A DNA stretch of 64,000 nt from assembly GCF_004345605.1 (NCBI RefSeq), contig NZ_SLVY01000016.1, positions 62,001-126,000 of the forward strand. Reading direction: 5' to 3'. The notes under the pieces are model-generated. The model saw only the letters and a program-made list of their open reading frames with translations. It made no database searches and had not been told where the DNA came from. Below, in pieces: positions 23,690 through 31,890 of this stretch. Position numbers and translations under genes: made by a program. Source of the stretch: Rhodococcus sp. SMB37 (GTDB lineage Bacteria > Actinomycetota > Actinomycetes > Mycobacteriales > Mycobacteriaceae). How positions within the stretch are numbered: the first letter of the stretch is position 1; every line of letters starts with the position of its first letter.

Positions 23690-25213
23690 CTATCCGCGCG
23701 TGCGATCGTGGGTGTCGGAAGCTGGTGTGCGCGCGGGAAGGTCACCAGGGGAACCGGGACGTTGCTCATCCGCACGAATGGGGCGCGCGAAACACAGTGA
23801 CGCAACGAATCCGACGACCAGCACCACGGCGGGCAGCAGAATCGACTGGGCCATCGCCGAGCTGAAACCCTCGCGGACGAATTCGGGTATCTCGCCGGAC
23901 ATGCCCTCCATGCCCCCGCCCTCGCCGGACAACCCGTTGGCAGCCAGGCGTGCGGTGATGAGCGCACCGATGGCCGCGCTGCCGAGGACTGCACCGACCT
24001 GCCGGGTGGTGTTGTAGATGCCGGACCCCGCGCCCGCCTGATGCGGCGGCAGATTGCGCGTCGCGGTCGCGGCGAGCGGCGACCAGATGAAGGCGTTGGC
24101 GATGCCCGTCAGCGAGATCGGCAGCAGCAGTTCCCAGATCGCGACGTCGGGTGTCATCACCAGTGCCAGCCACGCCAGCGAGACTGCGAGCATCAGGAAT
24201 CCGGGTGCCGCGATGTAACGCGGATGGGTGCGGTCCACCAACTTGCCGACGAACGGGGCGAGCACACCGGACAATACGGCCATCGGCACCATCAGCAGAG
24301 CGGACCCGGTCGGGGACAGCCCACGCACACTCTGCGCGTAGAACATCAGTGGGAGCATCATCGAGGTGATCGAGAAGCCCATCGACGTGATCGCGATGTT
24401 GGCCATCGAGAAGTTGCGGTCGCGGAAGAGGACGAGGGGCAGCAGCGGCTCGTCCTTGTTGCGCGACTGGTTCCAGACGAACAGTGCGAGCAACAGGAGT
24501 CCGGACCCGATCATCAGCCAGATCCGCAGCGACCAGTCGTAGGTGTTGCCTTCCTGCAGACCGAACACCAGAAGGAACATGCCCGCGGCGCTCAGGACGA
24601 CTCCGGGAATGTCGAACTTGTGCGGGTGTGTCTCGAGGGCAGGGACGTACCGCATCGCGGCGAGGAACGCGATGACACCGACGGGCACGTTGACGATGAA
24701 GATCCACTCCCATCCGAGTCCGTCGACGAGAATGCCACCGGCCAGCGGGCCGACGAGTGTCGCGACACCGGCGGTCGCGCCCCACAGTCCCATCGCGGTG
24801 CCGCGCTTGTCGGGCGGGAAGGTACGGGTGATGACGGCCATGGTCTGCGGGGTCATCATGGCTGCGCCGAAGCCCTGGAACACTCGCGCGAGGATCAGCA
24901 TCTCGATGCTGCCGGACAGACCGCACCACAGTGACGCCACCGTGAACAGGGCGAGACCTGTCAGATACAGCTTCTTCGGACCGTACCGGTCGCCGAGGCG
25001 CCCGGTGATGAGCAGCGGCACCGCATACGCCAGGAGGTAGGCGCTGGTGACCCAGACGACGCTGTTGATGTCGGCGGAGAAGGCTTCGAGGATGGCCGGG
25101 TTGGCGACCGCAACGATGGTGGTGTCGACGAGGATCATGAAGAAGCCCAGGCACAACGCCCACAGTGCAGGCCAGGGCCTGGCGTAGGTGTGCTGCTGGC
25201 TCGTATCGGTCAC
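23690..25213 (-). CDS. MFS transporter, DHA2 family (EmrB/QacA-like)
   Basis: 507 residues with 14 predicted membrane helices. It begins PWPALWALCLGFFMILVDTTIVAVANPAI in the first helix, has GRLGDRYGPKKLY (motif A) and ATAGVATLVGPLAGG (motif C region). This second DHA2 pump is not a close copy of the one at 2556. Start GTG at 25213 is chosen since GAGGAA lies 6 nt before it; an upstream in-frame Met at 25258 is less likely. A polar tail of about 30 residues ends the protein. No regulator gene is adjacent. The substrate is unknown, and drug or solute export is likely. Confidence 0.9.
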   Translation of the reverse strand: MTDTSQQHTYARPWPALWALCLGFFMILVDTTIVAVANPAILEAFSADINSVVWVTSAYLLAYAVPLLITGRLGDRYGPKKLYLTGLALFTVASLWCGLSGSIEMLILARVFQGFGAAMMTPQTMAVITRTFPPDKRGTAMGLWGATAGVATLVGPLAGGILVDGLGWEWIFIVNVPVGVIAFLAAMRYVPALETHPHKFDIPGVVLSAAGMFLLVFGLQEGNTYDWSLRIWLMIGSGLLLLALFVWNQSRNKDEPLLPLVLFRDRNFSMANIAITSMGFSITSMMLPLMFYAQSVRGLSPTGSALLMVPMAVLSGVLAPFVGKLVDRTHPRYIAAPGFLMLAVSLAWLALVMTPDVAIWELLLPISLTGIANAFIWSPLAATATRNLPPHQAGAGSGIYNTTRQVGAVLGSAAIGALITARLAANGLSGEGGGMEGMSGEIPEFVREGFSSAMAQSILLPAVVLVVGFVASLCFARPIRADEQRPGSPGDLPARTPASDTHDRTRG

Positions 25214-25486
25214 GTGCTGTTCCTCACCGTTCGTCTCGTATCGGCCACCCGCGAGCAAGGAAGTCGTCCGAAACGATCAACGGCACCCGGCCACGGAGGC
25301 CCAGACGAATCAAGTTACACCCACCGTCGGACAACATTCCGGCGCTCGTACGAGAGGGGTTCCTACTCCGGATCCTCGAAGGGGCACCGGCGCACGGCTG
25401 TTTCAGGCGGGGATGTACATCGGCCGTTCGCTCGGTGCTTCTCACGGTTTGCCCGTCGCTCACATTCACTGCGTAGTAAGTCGGGT
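25214..25486. other. Intergenic region, divergent starts
   Basis: This 273-bp gap lies between the MFS gene and UDP-glucose dehydrogenase gene, which point away from each other, so it must hold promoters for both. By eye I see no strong palindrome, small open frame with coding character, or RNA gene. Confidence 0.5.
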
Positions 25487-26806
25487 ATGCGCTGCGCAGT
25501 GTTCGGAACAGGGTATCTGGGAGCCACGCACGCGGCCTGCATGGCCGAACTCGGGCACGACGTGCTCGGAGTCGACGTCGATGCCGGCAAGATTGCGAAG
25601 CTCGAAGCAGGCGAGGTGCCGTTCTACGAGCCGGGCCTGGCCGAGATCCTCCGCCGGAACCTCGGGGCCGGTCGTCTCGCCTTCACCACCTCCTACGAGG
25701 ACGCGGCAGCATTCGCCGACGTCCACTTCATCTGCGTCGGCACCCCGCAGAAGCAGGGCGAGTACGCGGCGGATCTGTCGCATGTCAACGCCGTCGTCGA
25801 TGCACTGAGTCCGCTCTTGACCGAGCCCGCGCTGATCGTCGGCAAATCGACGGTGCCCGTCGGGACTGCGGTCGACCTCGCCGAGCGGGTCCGCGCCGCC
25901 GCACCGGCCGATGTCGAGCTCGTGTGGAATCCCGAGTTCCTGCGCGAAGGCTTCGCGGTGCAGGACACCCTGTCGCCGGATCGTCTCGTGTGCGGAGTGG
26001 AGCGCAAGGGAGAAGGATGCGGCGAAGCGATCCTGCGCGACGTGTACGCGGAGCTGATCGACCGCGGCGTGCCCTTCCTCGTTACCGAGCTCGCAACCGC
26101 GGAGCTCGCGAAGTCGTCGGCGAATGCCTTTCTTGCCACGAAGATCTCGTTCATCAACGCGATCGCCGAAGTCTGCGAGGTCTCCGGCGCAGATGCCGTG
26201 GAACTCGCCGACATCCTCGGTCATGACGACCGGATCGGCCGGCGTTTCCTGAGTAGTGGCCTGGGATTCGGTGGTGGCTGCCTGCCGAAGGACATCCGTG
26301 CTCTCATGGCCCGTGCCGGTGAGCTGGGCGCCAACCAGGCGCTGCACTTCCTGCGTGAGGTCGACAGCATCAACATGCGTCGCCGGACACGGATGGTGGA
26401 ACTGACGCGGCAGGCGTGCGGCGGTTCGGTCCTCGGTGCACGAATAGCGGTGCTCGGAGCCGCGTTCAAACCGGGCTCCGACGACGTCCGCGATTCCCCG
26501 GCACTCAACGTTGCAGGGCAACTGCAACTCGAGGGCGCAGCGGTGACGGTGTTCGACCCGCAAGCGATGGACAACGCACGGCGCGTGTTCCCGACCCTCG
26601 GATACGCGACGAGCGGGATCGAGGCCTGCACTCGGGCGGACGCGGTGCTCGTGCTCACCGAGTGGCCCGAATTCCGTGATCTCGACGCGACGGCGATCGC
26701 GTCTGTCGTCAACACTCGCGCGGTGCTCGACGGCCGGGCGTGCCTCGACCGCGAGGCGTGGGAAAGTGCCGGATGGACCTATTCGAGGCTGGGTGTCGCG
26801 GTGTAG
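25487..26806 (+). CDS. UDP-glucose 6-dehydrogenase
   Basis: 439 residues. The NAD-binding start CAVFGTGYLG, EPGL at 48-51, GTPQK, K210 in ELAKSSANAF and the catalytic Cys at 265 in GFGGGCLPKD identify the UDP-glucose/GDP-mannose dehydrogenase family. The third domain includes GAAFKPGSDDVRDSPAL. It should oxidise UDP-glucose to UDP-glucuronate, a precursor of capsule or wall polysaccharides. The genus often has several such genes, and no polysaccharide cluster is adjacent. The ATG at 25487 directly precedes the Rossmann motif, with only a weak upstream ribosome-binding site. Confidence 0.9.
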   Translation: MRCAVFGTGYLGATHAACMAELGHDVLGVDVDAGKIAKLEAGEVPFYEPGLAEILRRNLGAGRLAFTTSYEDAAAFADVHFICVGTPQKQGEYAADLSHVNAVVDALSPLLTEPALIVGKSTVPVGTAVDLAERVRAAAPADVELVWNPEFLREGFAVQDTLSPDRLVCGVERKGEGCGEAILRDVYAELIDRGVPFLVTELATAELAKSSANAFLATKISFINAIAEVCEVSGADAVELADILGHDDRIGRRFLSSGLGFGGGCLPKDIRALMARAGELGANQALHFLREVDSINMRRRTRMVELTRQACGGSVLGARIAVLGAAFKPGSDDVRDSPALNVAGQLQLEGAAVTVFDPQAMDNARRVFPTLGYATSGIEACTRADAVLVLTEWPEFRDLDATAIASVVNTRAVLDGRACLDREAWESAGWTYSRLGVAV

Positions 26807-26962
26807 TGGTCACGTCACGTAACTGTCATGCGAGGTTCGGCGTGGCGACCTGGGGGATACCGACCCGAATGATATGGAAAATCCCATTGGGTACCATCGA
26901 TCCGGTGCGAGGTGCCGGGGGTGGCTGACAGCCGGCGCGACAACGACTGTCGAAGGCGGCTG

Positions 26963-28375
26963 ATGAGTTCGGTTCTCGGGGTGACCGTGGGGGAGAGCGC
27001 CGTCCGGATTGTGCGTCCGATCGACCGGACCGCGCCGTCGGCGGGATTCCAATTCCAGGTGGTCGAGACGGGCCAGGACCAGCCCGCTCAGCTCGCTGCC
27101 CGCACGCTGGGCGTGTTGAGCCAGACCGGTATCGCCGGTGAGCCGATCGACGCGGTGGGCATCGTCTACCGCGATGAAGCCCAGGCAGAGCGCATTCGCG
27201 CGGCGATGGCCGTCGAGCATCTGGACAATTTCACGCTCGTCTCCGAGCCCGAAGCGGCGCTCGCGTATCTGCAGTCGACCGGTGAGCTGGGCAGCGACAC
27301 CGCCGTGTTCTACGACCTCGGCGACTCGGGTCTCACCGTCACCGTCGTCGACCTCGATCTTCGCGAGGTCCTCGCCGAACGCACCGACACCGTCGGTGGT
27401 CGCATCTTCGATCAGGTGATCCGTGAGCACCAGCTCGACACCAACGGAGTGTGGCGACCCGACGACCCGGCGGCCGACGACGAACTGTCGGCGCAGTGCC
27501 GGGAGGCGAAGGAGCAGTTGTCGGAGACCGACAGTGTCGCCGTCCCCGGTGCCGCCGGCGTCGTGTTGATGTCGCGCGACACGTTCGATCCCCTCATTGC
27601 GCAATGCGTCGAGTCGTCGGCGCAGTTCGTCCACCACGTCATCGCGCGGTCCGGTCGCAATCCGGAAGCGGTGGTCCTCCTGGGCGGAGGCGCCCACATC
27701 CCGCTCGTGCAGGAAGTGCTGCGCTCGTGGATCGGGCTTCCGCTGGTCGTGCCCCACGAGCCCGAACTCGTGCTCGCCAAGGGCGGCGCGATCCTCGCAG
27801 GGAAGCCGAAGTCCTCGCAGCCGGTGAGCTCCCTGACTCGCATCGTTCCGCCCACGGTGGACATGTCGGCGGTCACCGAGCAGATCCCGGTGGTCACCGT
27901 GCCGGTGACTGCGTCGGCCGAGCCGGAACCTGCCGGTTCCACGGTGAAGAAGTCGTGGATCGGCGCGCTGACCCAGAGGGGACCGGAGGTGAGCGGCAAG
28001 CAGATCTCCGGTGCCGGTCTCGCCGGAACCGCGCTGGCCGTGGTCGCGGTGATCGGTGTGGGTCTGGGTGCAGGTAACAGCCTGTTCTCCGGTTCTTCCG
28101 GCGACGATGGAACCAGCCCCACCGAGACGTTCGTGACACCCACGACGTCGCGCACCGTCCCGCGCCCGCAGCCTGCTGTTGCGCCGGCGACCGTGACCAC
28201 CACTCCTCCTGTCACCACGACCGTGACGCAGGAGGCGCCGCGTCCGGTTCCTCCGTCTCCGGAGCCTGCGCCGCCACCGCCGCCGCAACTGATCCCGGGT
28301 GTCGAGCTCCCCGTCATCCAGCTTCCGACCATCGAGCTGCCTCCGCTCCCGCAGATCCAGCTGCCCGGGCTCTGA
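26963..28375 (+). CDS. Hsp70/actin-fold protein with membrane anchor and Pro-rich tail
   Basis: 470 residues in three parts. Residues 1 to about 290 resemble the Hsp70 ATPase fold: LGVTVGESAVRIV as phosphate-1-like start, YDLGDSGLTVTVVD as phosphate 2, VLLGGGAHIPLVQEVL as the adenosine motif, and RDTFD typical of Hsp70. Around residues 345-368 lies one membrane helix, AGLAGTALAVVAVIGVGLG. The rest is a Thr/Pro-rich segment ending in PxIxLPxI-type repeats. No substrate-binding domain of a chaperone is present. Similar Hsp70-like membrane proteins occur in mycolata without known function. The ATG at 26963 has AAGG upstream. By topology the Pro-rich tail is probably outside the membrane. Confidence 0.8.
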   Translation: MSSVLGVTVGESAVRIVRPIDRTAPSAGFQFQVVETGQDQPAQLAARTLGVLSQTGIAGEPIDAVGIVYRDEAQAERIRAAMAVEHLDNFTLVSEPEAALAYLQSTGELGSDTAVFYDLGDSGLTVTVVDLDLREVLAERTDTVGGRIFDQVIREHQLDTNGVWRPDDPAADDELSAQCREAKEQLSETDSVAVPGAAGVVLMSRDTFDPLIAQCVESSAQFVHHVIARSGRNPEAVVLLGGGAHIPLVQEVLRSWIGLPLVVPHEPELVLAKGGAILAGKPKSSQPVSSLTRIVPPTVDMSAVTEQIPVVTVPVTASAEPEPAGSTVKKSWIGALTQRGPEVSGKQISGAGLAGTALAVVAVIGVGLGAGNSLFSGSSGDDGTSPTETFVTPTTSRTVPRPQPAVAPATVTTTPPVTTTVTQEAPRPVPPSPEPAPPPPPQLIPGVELPVIQLPTIELPPLPQIQLPGL

Positions 28376-28384
28376 GGGTTTCCT

Positions 28385-28437
28385 CCGCTTGTGCAGGTTT
28401 CCTCAGGTCGTGCGCGTGAGGCAACCTGCACAAGCGG
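28385..28437. terminator. Convergent bidirectional terminator hairpin
   Basis: Arms 28385-28405 and 28417-28437 form a 21-bp stem with one mismatch and an 11-nt loop. It lies 9 bp after the Hsp70-like gene stop and 15 bp before the end of the YibE/F gene, so it can stop both. It does not carry the prefix found at 126, 4641 and 63265. Confidence 0.75.
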
Positions 28438-28452
28438 ACGAAAGTTGTTACG

Positions 28453-29712
28453 TCAGCGAGAGTGACGGCCGGCGGGAGCGGCCGGGGCGCCGGTGCGCGC
28501 GAGCACCGCGGCGATTGCCGTGGTGAGCGGCACCGACAGCGTCAACGCGATACCGCCGACGCACGCGCGGACCACCTCGATGGCGACGGCATCGCCGGTG
28601 ATCACATCCGACACCGACCTGCCCGCGACGGAGAACAACAGCAGCAGCGGCAGCGCACCGCCGGCGTAGGCGAGGACGAGGGTGTAGACGGTGCTGGCGA
28701 TGTGATCGCGGCCCACACGCATCGCCGAGACGAAGATCTCCCGCCGAGACGCGCGCGGGTCGAGGCCTGCGAGCTCGAACGCCGACGACGCCTGGGTGAT
28801 CGTCACGTCGTTGAGCACACCGAGCGAACCGATGATGAAACCGGCGAGCAGCAGTCCTGTGATCGACACCTGCTCGATATAGAGCTGTACGTCGGTGTTC
28901 TGTTCCTCCGACAGGCCCGTCAGATGCGTCATTTCGATCGCGACGTACGACAGCACTGCCGCCAGGGCCATCGACGCGAGGGTGCCGAGGAGCGCGGAAC
29001 TCGTCCGCAGGTTGACGCCGTGTGCGAGATAGAGCACCGCGTAGAGGATCAGCGACCCACCGACCAGCGCGACCGGGACGGCAGGCTGTCCGTCGAGCAA
29101 CGCGGGGAGCATGAACAGCACGAGCACACCGAACGCCACACCGAGGCCGATCAGCGCCCGCAGGCCGCGCCACCGGGCGACTGCGACGACGACGATCGCG
29201 AACGCCGCGACGATCAGGGTGAGCGGCAGTCCGCGGGCGAAGTCGTAGAACGAGTACACCGTCGCGCCGGACGGATCGGTCTGGCGTACCAGACGGATCG
29301 AATCGCCGGTGTGCAGTTCGGGTTGGCCAGGGCCCGGAATGACTTCGAGCAGAGTGCGGGTACCAGTGTTGGGGCCCGACTCGATATCGATGACACTGCG
29401 TTCGCATTCGAACGATTCGGTCGACGGGGGAGCAGGTTCACCCGTGAACACCCTGCCCATCGAGGCACTTCCACACCACCCGGTGTTCTGCTCGACGACG
29501 GTGCCGGCCTCGGTGACAACGGCGCCGCCGTCGGAAGTCTGGAACGGTGCGGGAATGTCGACGGATTGCTCGCTCGGCCACAGCATCGCTGTGCCCACGA
29601 GCACAACCGCGCCGATTGCGACGAGGAGGCCGACGACGATTCTGGCGGCGAGAGGGGCGAGGGGAGCCGGGCCCTCGAAGTGGCCGTGTCCGTGCCCGTG
29701 TCCGTGACTCAC
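28453..29712 (-). CDS. YibE/F family membrane protein with His-rich N-terminus
   Basis: 419 residues. The start SHGHGHGHGHFEG is a short His/Gly repeat likely to bind metal. One membrane helix follows (about 25-45), then an extracytoplasmic domain of about 120 residues with two Cys that could form a disulphide, then about seven membrane helices making up the YibE/F domain, including DVTITQASSAFELAG. YibE/F proteins are poorly characterised; transport is inferred from topology. The start is GTG at 29712 and no clear ribosome-binding site is seen, so the start is moderately uncertain. It is convergent with the Hsp70-like gene. Confidence 0.85.
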   Translation of the reverse strand: MSHGHGHGHGHFEGPAPLAPLAARIVVGLLVAIGAVVLVGTAMLWPSEQSVDIPAPFQTSDGGAVVTEAGTVVEQNTGWCGSASMGRVFTGEPAPPSTESFECERSVIDIESGPNTGTRTLLEVIPGPGQPELHTGDSIRLVRQTDPSGATVYSFYDFARGLPLTLIVAAFAIVVVAVARWRGLRALIGLGVAFGVLVLFMLPALLDGQPAVPVALVGGSLILYAVLYLAHGVNLRTSSALLGTLASMALAAVLSYVAIEMTHLTGLSEEQNTDVQLYIEQVSITGLLLAGFIIGSLGVLNDVTITQASSAFELAGLDPRASRREIFVSAMRVGRDHIASTVYTLVLAYAGGALPLLLLFSVAGRSVSDVITGDAVAIEVVRACVGGIALTLSVPLTTAIAAVLARTGAPAAPAGRHSR

Positions 29713-30021
29713 CGCAACAGGCTAGCCATAGATCGGTGGGAGTTTCGCGGTGGGGGAGAAAGGGCTGGTGGTGGCGGGGAGCAGGGGGTGTCCCCGCCAC
29801 CTTCACCTGGCTTCGCACAGGGGGGGATGGCGTGAGCCAGGGAGCCCGGCACTCGAGGTGCCGGACACCAAGTTACTTGTAGTTTCACCAATCCGGGAAG
29901 CAGATCGGGGTGTGGGTCTGATCACTCTCGGACAAATCCCCCATGTCGACCTAGAGGTGACCTGCTCCGACCTGGTACTTTCCGAACCACGACTGTCCAG
30001 ATCTCCGTTTGGCAACGATTC
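29713..30021. other. Noncoding region with two hairpins
   Basis: This 309-bp stretch lies upstream of the YibE/F gene and downstream of the aminotransferase gene. It holds a perfect 11-bp inverted repeat at 29770-29801 and a 7-bp one at 29846-29864. There is no credible small gene or tRNA. The hairpins may end the aminotransferase transcript or form the leader of the YibE/F transcript. Confidence 0.55.
29770..29801. terminator. Hairpin between aminotransferase and YibE/F genes
   Basis: Arms GGTGGCGGGGA (29770-29780) and TCCCCGCCACC (29791-29801) are perfect and enclose a 10-nt G-rich loop. It is a strong RNA stem. On the minus strand it would lie about 60-90 nt before the YibE/F start, so it may be a leader structure or the late terminator of the aminotransferase gene. 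Confidence 0.5.
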
Positions 30022-31287
30022 CTACTGCTTGTAGCTGGACAGGAAGTTGCCGAACCGCTCGATCGCCACCGCGAGATCGCGTGCCCACGGCAACGTGACG
30101 ACGCGCAGATGGTCGTGGTTCGGCCAGTTGAAGCCCGTGCCCTGCACCATGAGGATCTTCTCCTGTAGCAGCAGATCCTGGACGAGTTTTTCGTCGTCGT
30201 GGATCTCGTACACCTCGGGATCGAGCCTCGGGAACGCGTACAGCGCGCCGCGCGGTTTGATGCAGCTGACGCCGGGGATCGCGTTGAGACGCTCCCACGC
30301 GACGTCGCGCTGCTCGAGGAGGCGCCCGCCGGGAAGCACCAGGTCGTCGATGCTCTGGTAGCCACCGAGCGCCACCTGGATCGCGTGCTGTGCCGGGACA
30401 TTGGGGCACAGTCGCGTGGAGGCGAGCAGGTCGATGCCCTCGAGGAACCCGGACGCGTGCTCCTTCGGGCCGGTGATGACCATCCAGCCCGACCGGTACC
30501 CGGCGACGCGGTAGGCCTTCGACAGGCCGTTGAACGTCAGGCACAGCAGGTCGGGGGCCAGCGTCGCCAGGGAGATGTGCTTGGCGTCGTCGTAGAGGAT
30601 CTTGTCGTAGATCTCGTCGGCGAGCAGCAGCAGCTGGTGCTTGCGGGCGAGTGCGACCAGCCGGGCGAGGATCTCCGCCGAGTACACCGCGCCGGTCGGG
30701 TTGTTCGGGTTGATGACGAGAAGCGCCTTGGTCTTCTCGGTGATCTTGGACTCGATGTCGTCGATGTCCGGGTTCCAGTCGTTCGTCTCGTCGCACAGGT
30801 AGTGGACGGGCGTACCGCCGGCCAGGGACGTCATCGCCGTCCACAACGGGTAGTCGGGCGCGGGAATGAGGACTTCGTCGCCGTCGTCGAGCAGTGCCTG
30901 CATCGTCATGGTGATGAGCTCGGACACGCCGTTGCCCAGGTAGACGTCGTTGATGTCGAACTTGGGGAAGCCCGGCACCAGCTCGTAGCGGGTGACGATC
31001 GCGCGGCGCGCGGAGGCGATCCCGCGCGATTCGGAGTAGCCCTGCGCGTGCGGGAGCGATGCAATCATGTCCTGCACGATCGTGTCGGGGGCTTCGAATC
31101 CGAACGGTGCGGGGTTGCCGATGTTCAGCTTGAGGATGCGGTGACCTTCGGCTTCGAGGCGCGCGGCGTGGGCGTGTACCGGCCCACGAATCTCGTACAG
31201 CACGTTCTGGAGCTTCGACGACTGCTCGAGTGTGCGTGTCATTCGATGGTGAAGTTGGCCCTGATCCTCGTTGTTCACGGGGACCAT
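30022..31287 (-). CDS. aspC: Pyridoxal-phosphate aminotransferase (AspC/AlaA-like)
   Basis: About 421 residues of a fold-type I, class I aminotransferase. [25 protein letters not shown], split over two stretches, [21 protein letters not shown] and [11 protein letters not shown] fit closely what I recall of mycobacterial AspC (Rv0337c), and [16 protein letters not shown] carries the PLP-binding Lys. E. coli AlaA is the nearest characterised relative, so alanine or aspartate synthesis from glutamate is likely. The start is uncertain: ATG 31287 and ATG 31242 are both in frame and neither has a clear ribosome-binding site; homologs suggest extra residues before the conserved core. It is divergent from the cold-shock gene. 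Confidence 0.9.
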   Translation of the reverse strand: MVPVNNEDQGQLHHRMTRTLEQSSKLQNVLYEIRGPVHAHAARLEAEGHRILKLNIGNPAPFGFEAPDTIVQDMIASLPHAQGYSESRGIASARRAIVTRYELVPGFPKFDINDVYLGNGVSELITMTMQALLDDGDEVLIPAPDYPLWTAMTSLAGGTPVHYLCDETNDWNPDIDDIESKITEKTKALLVINPNNPTGAVYSAEILARLVALARKHQLLLLADEIYDKILYDDAKHISLATLAPDLLCLTFNGLSKAYRVAGYRSGWMVITGPKEHASGFLEGIDLLASTRLCPNVPAQHAIQVALGGYQSIDDLVLPGGRLLEQRDVAWERLNAIPGVSCIKPRGALYAFPRLDPEVYEIHDDEKLVQDLLLQEKILMVQGTGFNWPNHDHLRVVTLPWARDLAVAIERFGNFLSSYKQ

Positions 31288-31449
31288 CGTGCCACTGTCG
31301 AGCAAACGGTTTTCACCCGGTTTTTCGCGACACGCAAAATTTGTCGAAACTCAGGGGCGACGTTTGTCCGTATCAGTGCAATGATTGGGGCTCCATGCAA
31401 GATCTGCTTCATCGGGGTGATGAAGCGGGACGATTTAGGAGTACTCGGA
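31288..31449 (+). promoter_or_regulatory. Upstream region and probable long leader of the cold-shock gene
   Basis: The 162-bp gap contains a locally AT-rich stretch around 31310-31350 and TAGGAG before the cold-shock ATG. Cold-shock genes often have long, structured 5' leaders, so a leader is expected here, but no transcription start can be read. It is shared with the divergent aminotransferase gene. Confidence 0.35.
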
Positions 31450-31653
31450 ATGGCGCAGGGAACAGTCAAGTGGTTCAACGCAGAGAAGGGGTTCGGCTTC
31501 ATCGAGCAGGACGGCGGCGGAGCTGACGTCTTCGTGCACTACTCCGAGATCCAGGGCTCGGGCTTCAAGAGCCTCGATGAGGGCGCACGCGTCGAGTTCG
31601 AGATCGGACAGGGACAGAAGGGGCCGCAGGCTCAGGGCGTCCGCGTCATCTGA
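31450..31653 (+). CDS. Cold-shock protein, CspA family
   Basis: 67 residues, the normal size of a single cold-shock domain. It starts [20 protein letters not shown], containing RNP1 (KGFGFI), with RNP2 at VFVHYS. The five-stranded barrel binds single-stranded RNA or DNA and acts as an RNA chaperone. TAGGAG 8 nt before the ATG is the ribosome-binding site. A strong hairpin follows the stop. Actinobacteria often carry several paralogs, so the exact cspA/B name is not assigned. Confidence 0.95.
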   Translation: MAQGTVKWFNAEKGFGFIEQDGGGADVFVHYSEIQGSGFKSLDEGARVEFEIGQGQKGPQAQGVRVI

Positions 31654-31674
31654 CTCGACCCACAGCTTTTCTGC

Positions 31675-31708
31675 CGGCGGCGTTGCATCGTGAGATGCGG
31701 CGCCGCCG
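31675..31708 (+). terminator. Terminator of the cold-shock gene
   Basis: CGGCGGCGTTGCATC (31675-31689) pairs with GATGCGGCGCCGCCG (31694-31708) through a GTGA tetraloop; two T-G positions are G-U pairs in RNA. It lies 22 bp after the stop codon. Confidence 0.65.
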
Positions 31709-31890
31709 TCGTGTAGGCCGAGGTGGGGCCGCCGTGTGCGTTGGGGCACAAACCCGCATGAGGTTGCTGCAGGTGAGGCGAGCTTCGGTAACATCTATCC
31801 GCGTCGGGGGGTCACAGAGGCCAGTTGGTTTCTGTGGGCAAGCAAATCGTGCTCGGGGGATTCTCCCGAGTGGCATGGAGCGGGTTGATC

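Noticed and set aside
25190-25486. 99-codon N-terminal extension of UDP-glucose dehydrogenase
   Set aside because: The Rossmann motif must be near the N-terminus, and the extension is Arg/Ser-rich and overlaps the start of the divergent MFS gene.
29860-30021. Possible tRNA or small RNA gene
   Set aside because: No cloverleaf, T-loop or CCA-type signals were found by eye; only simple hairpins are present.
30199-31449. Plus-strand open frame running into the cold-shock gene
   Set aside because: It is antisense to the aminotransferase; only the last 67 codons form a cold-shock domain with its own ribosome-binding site.
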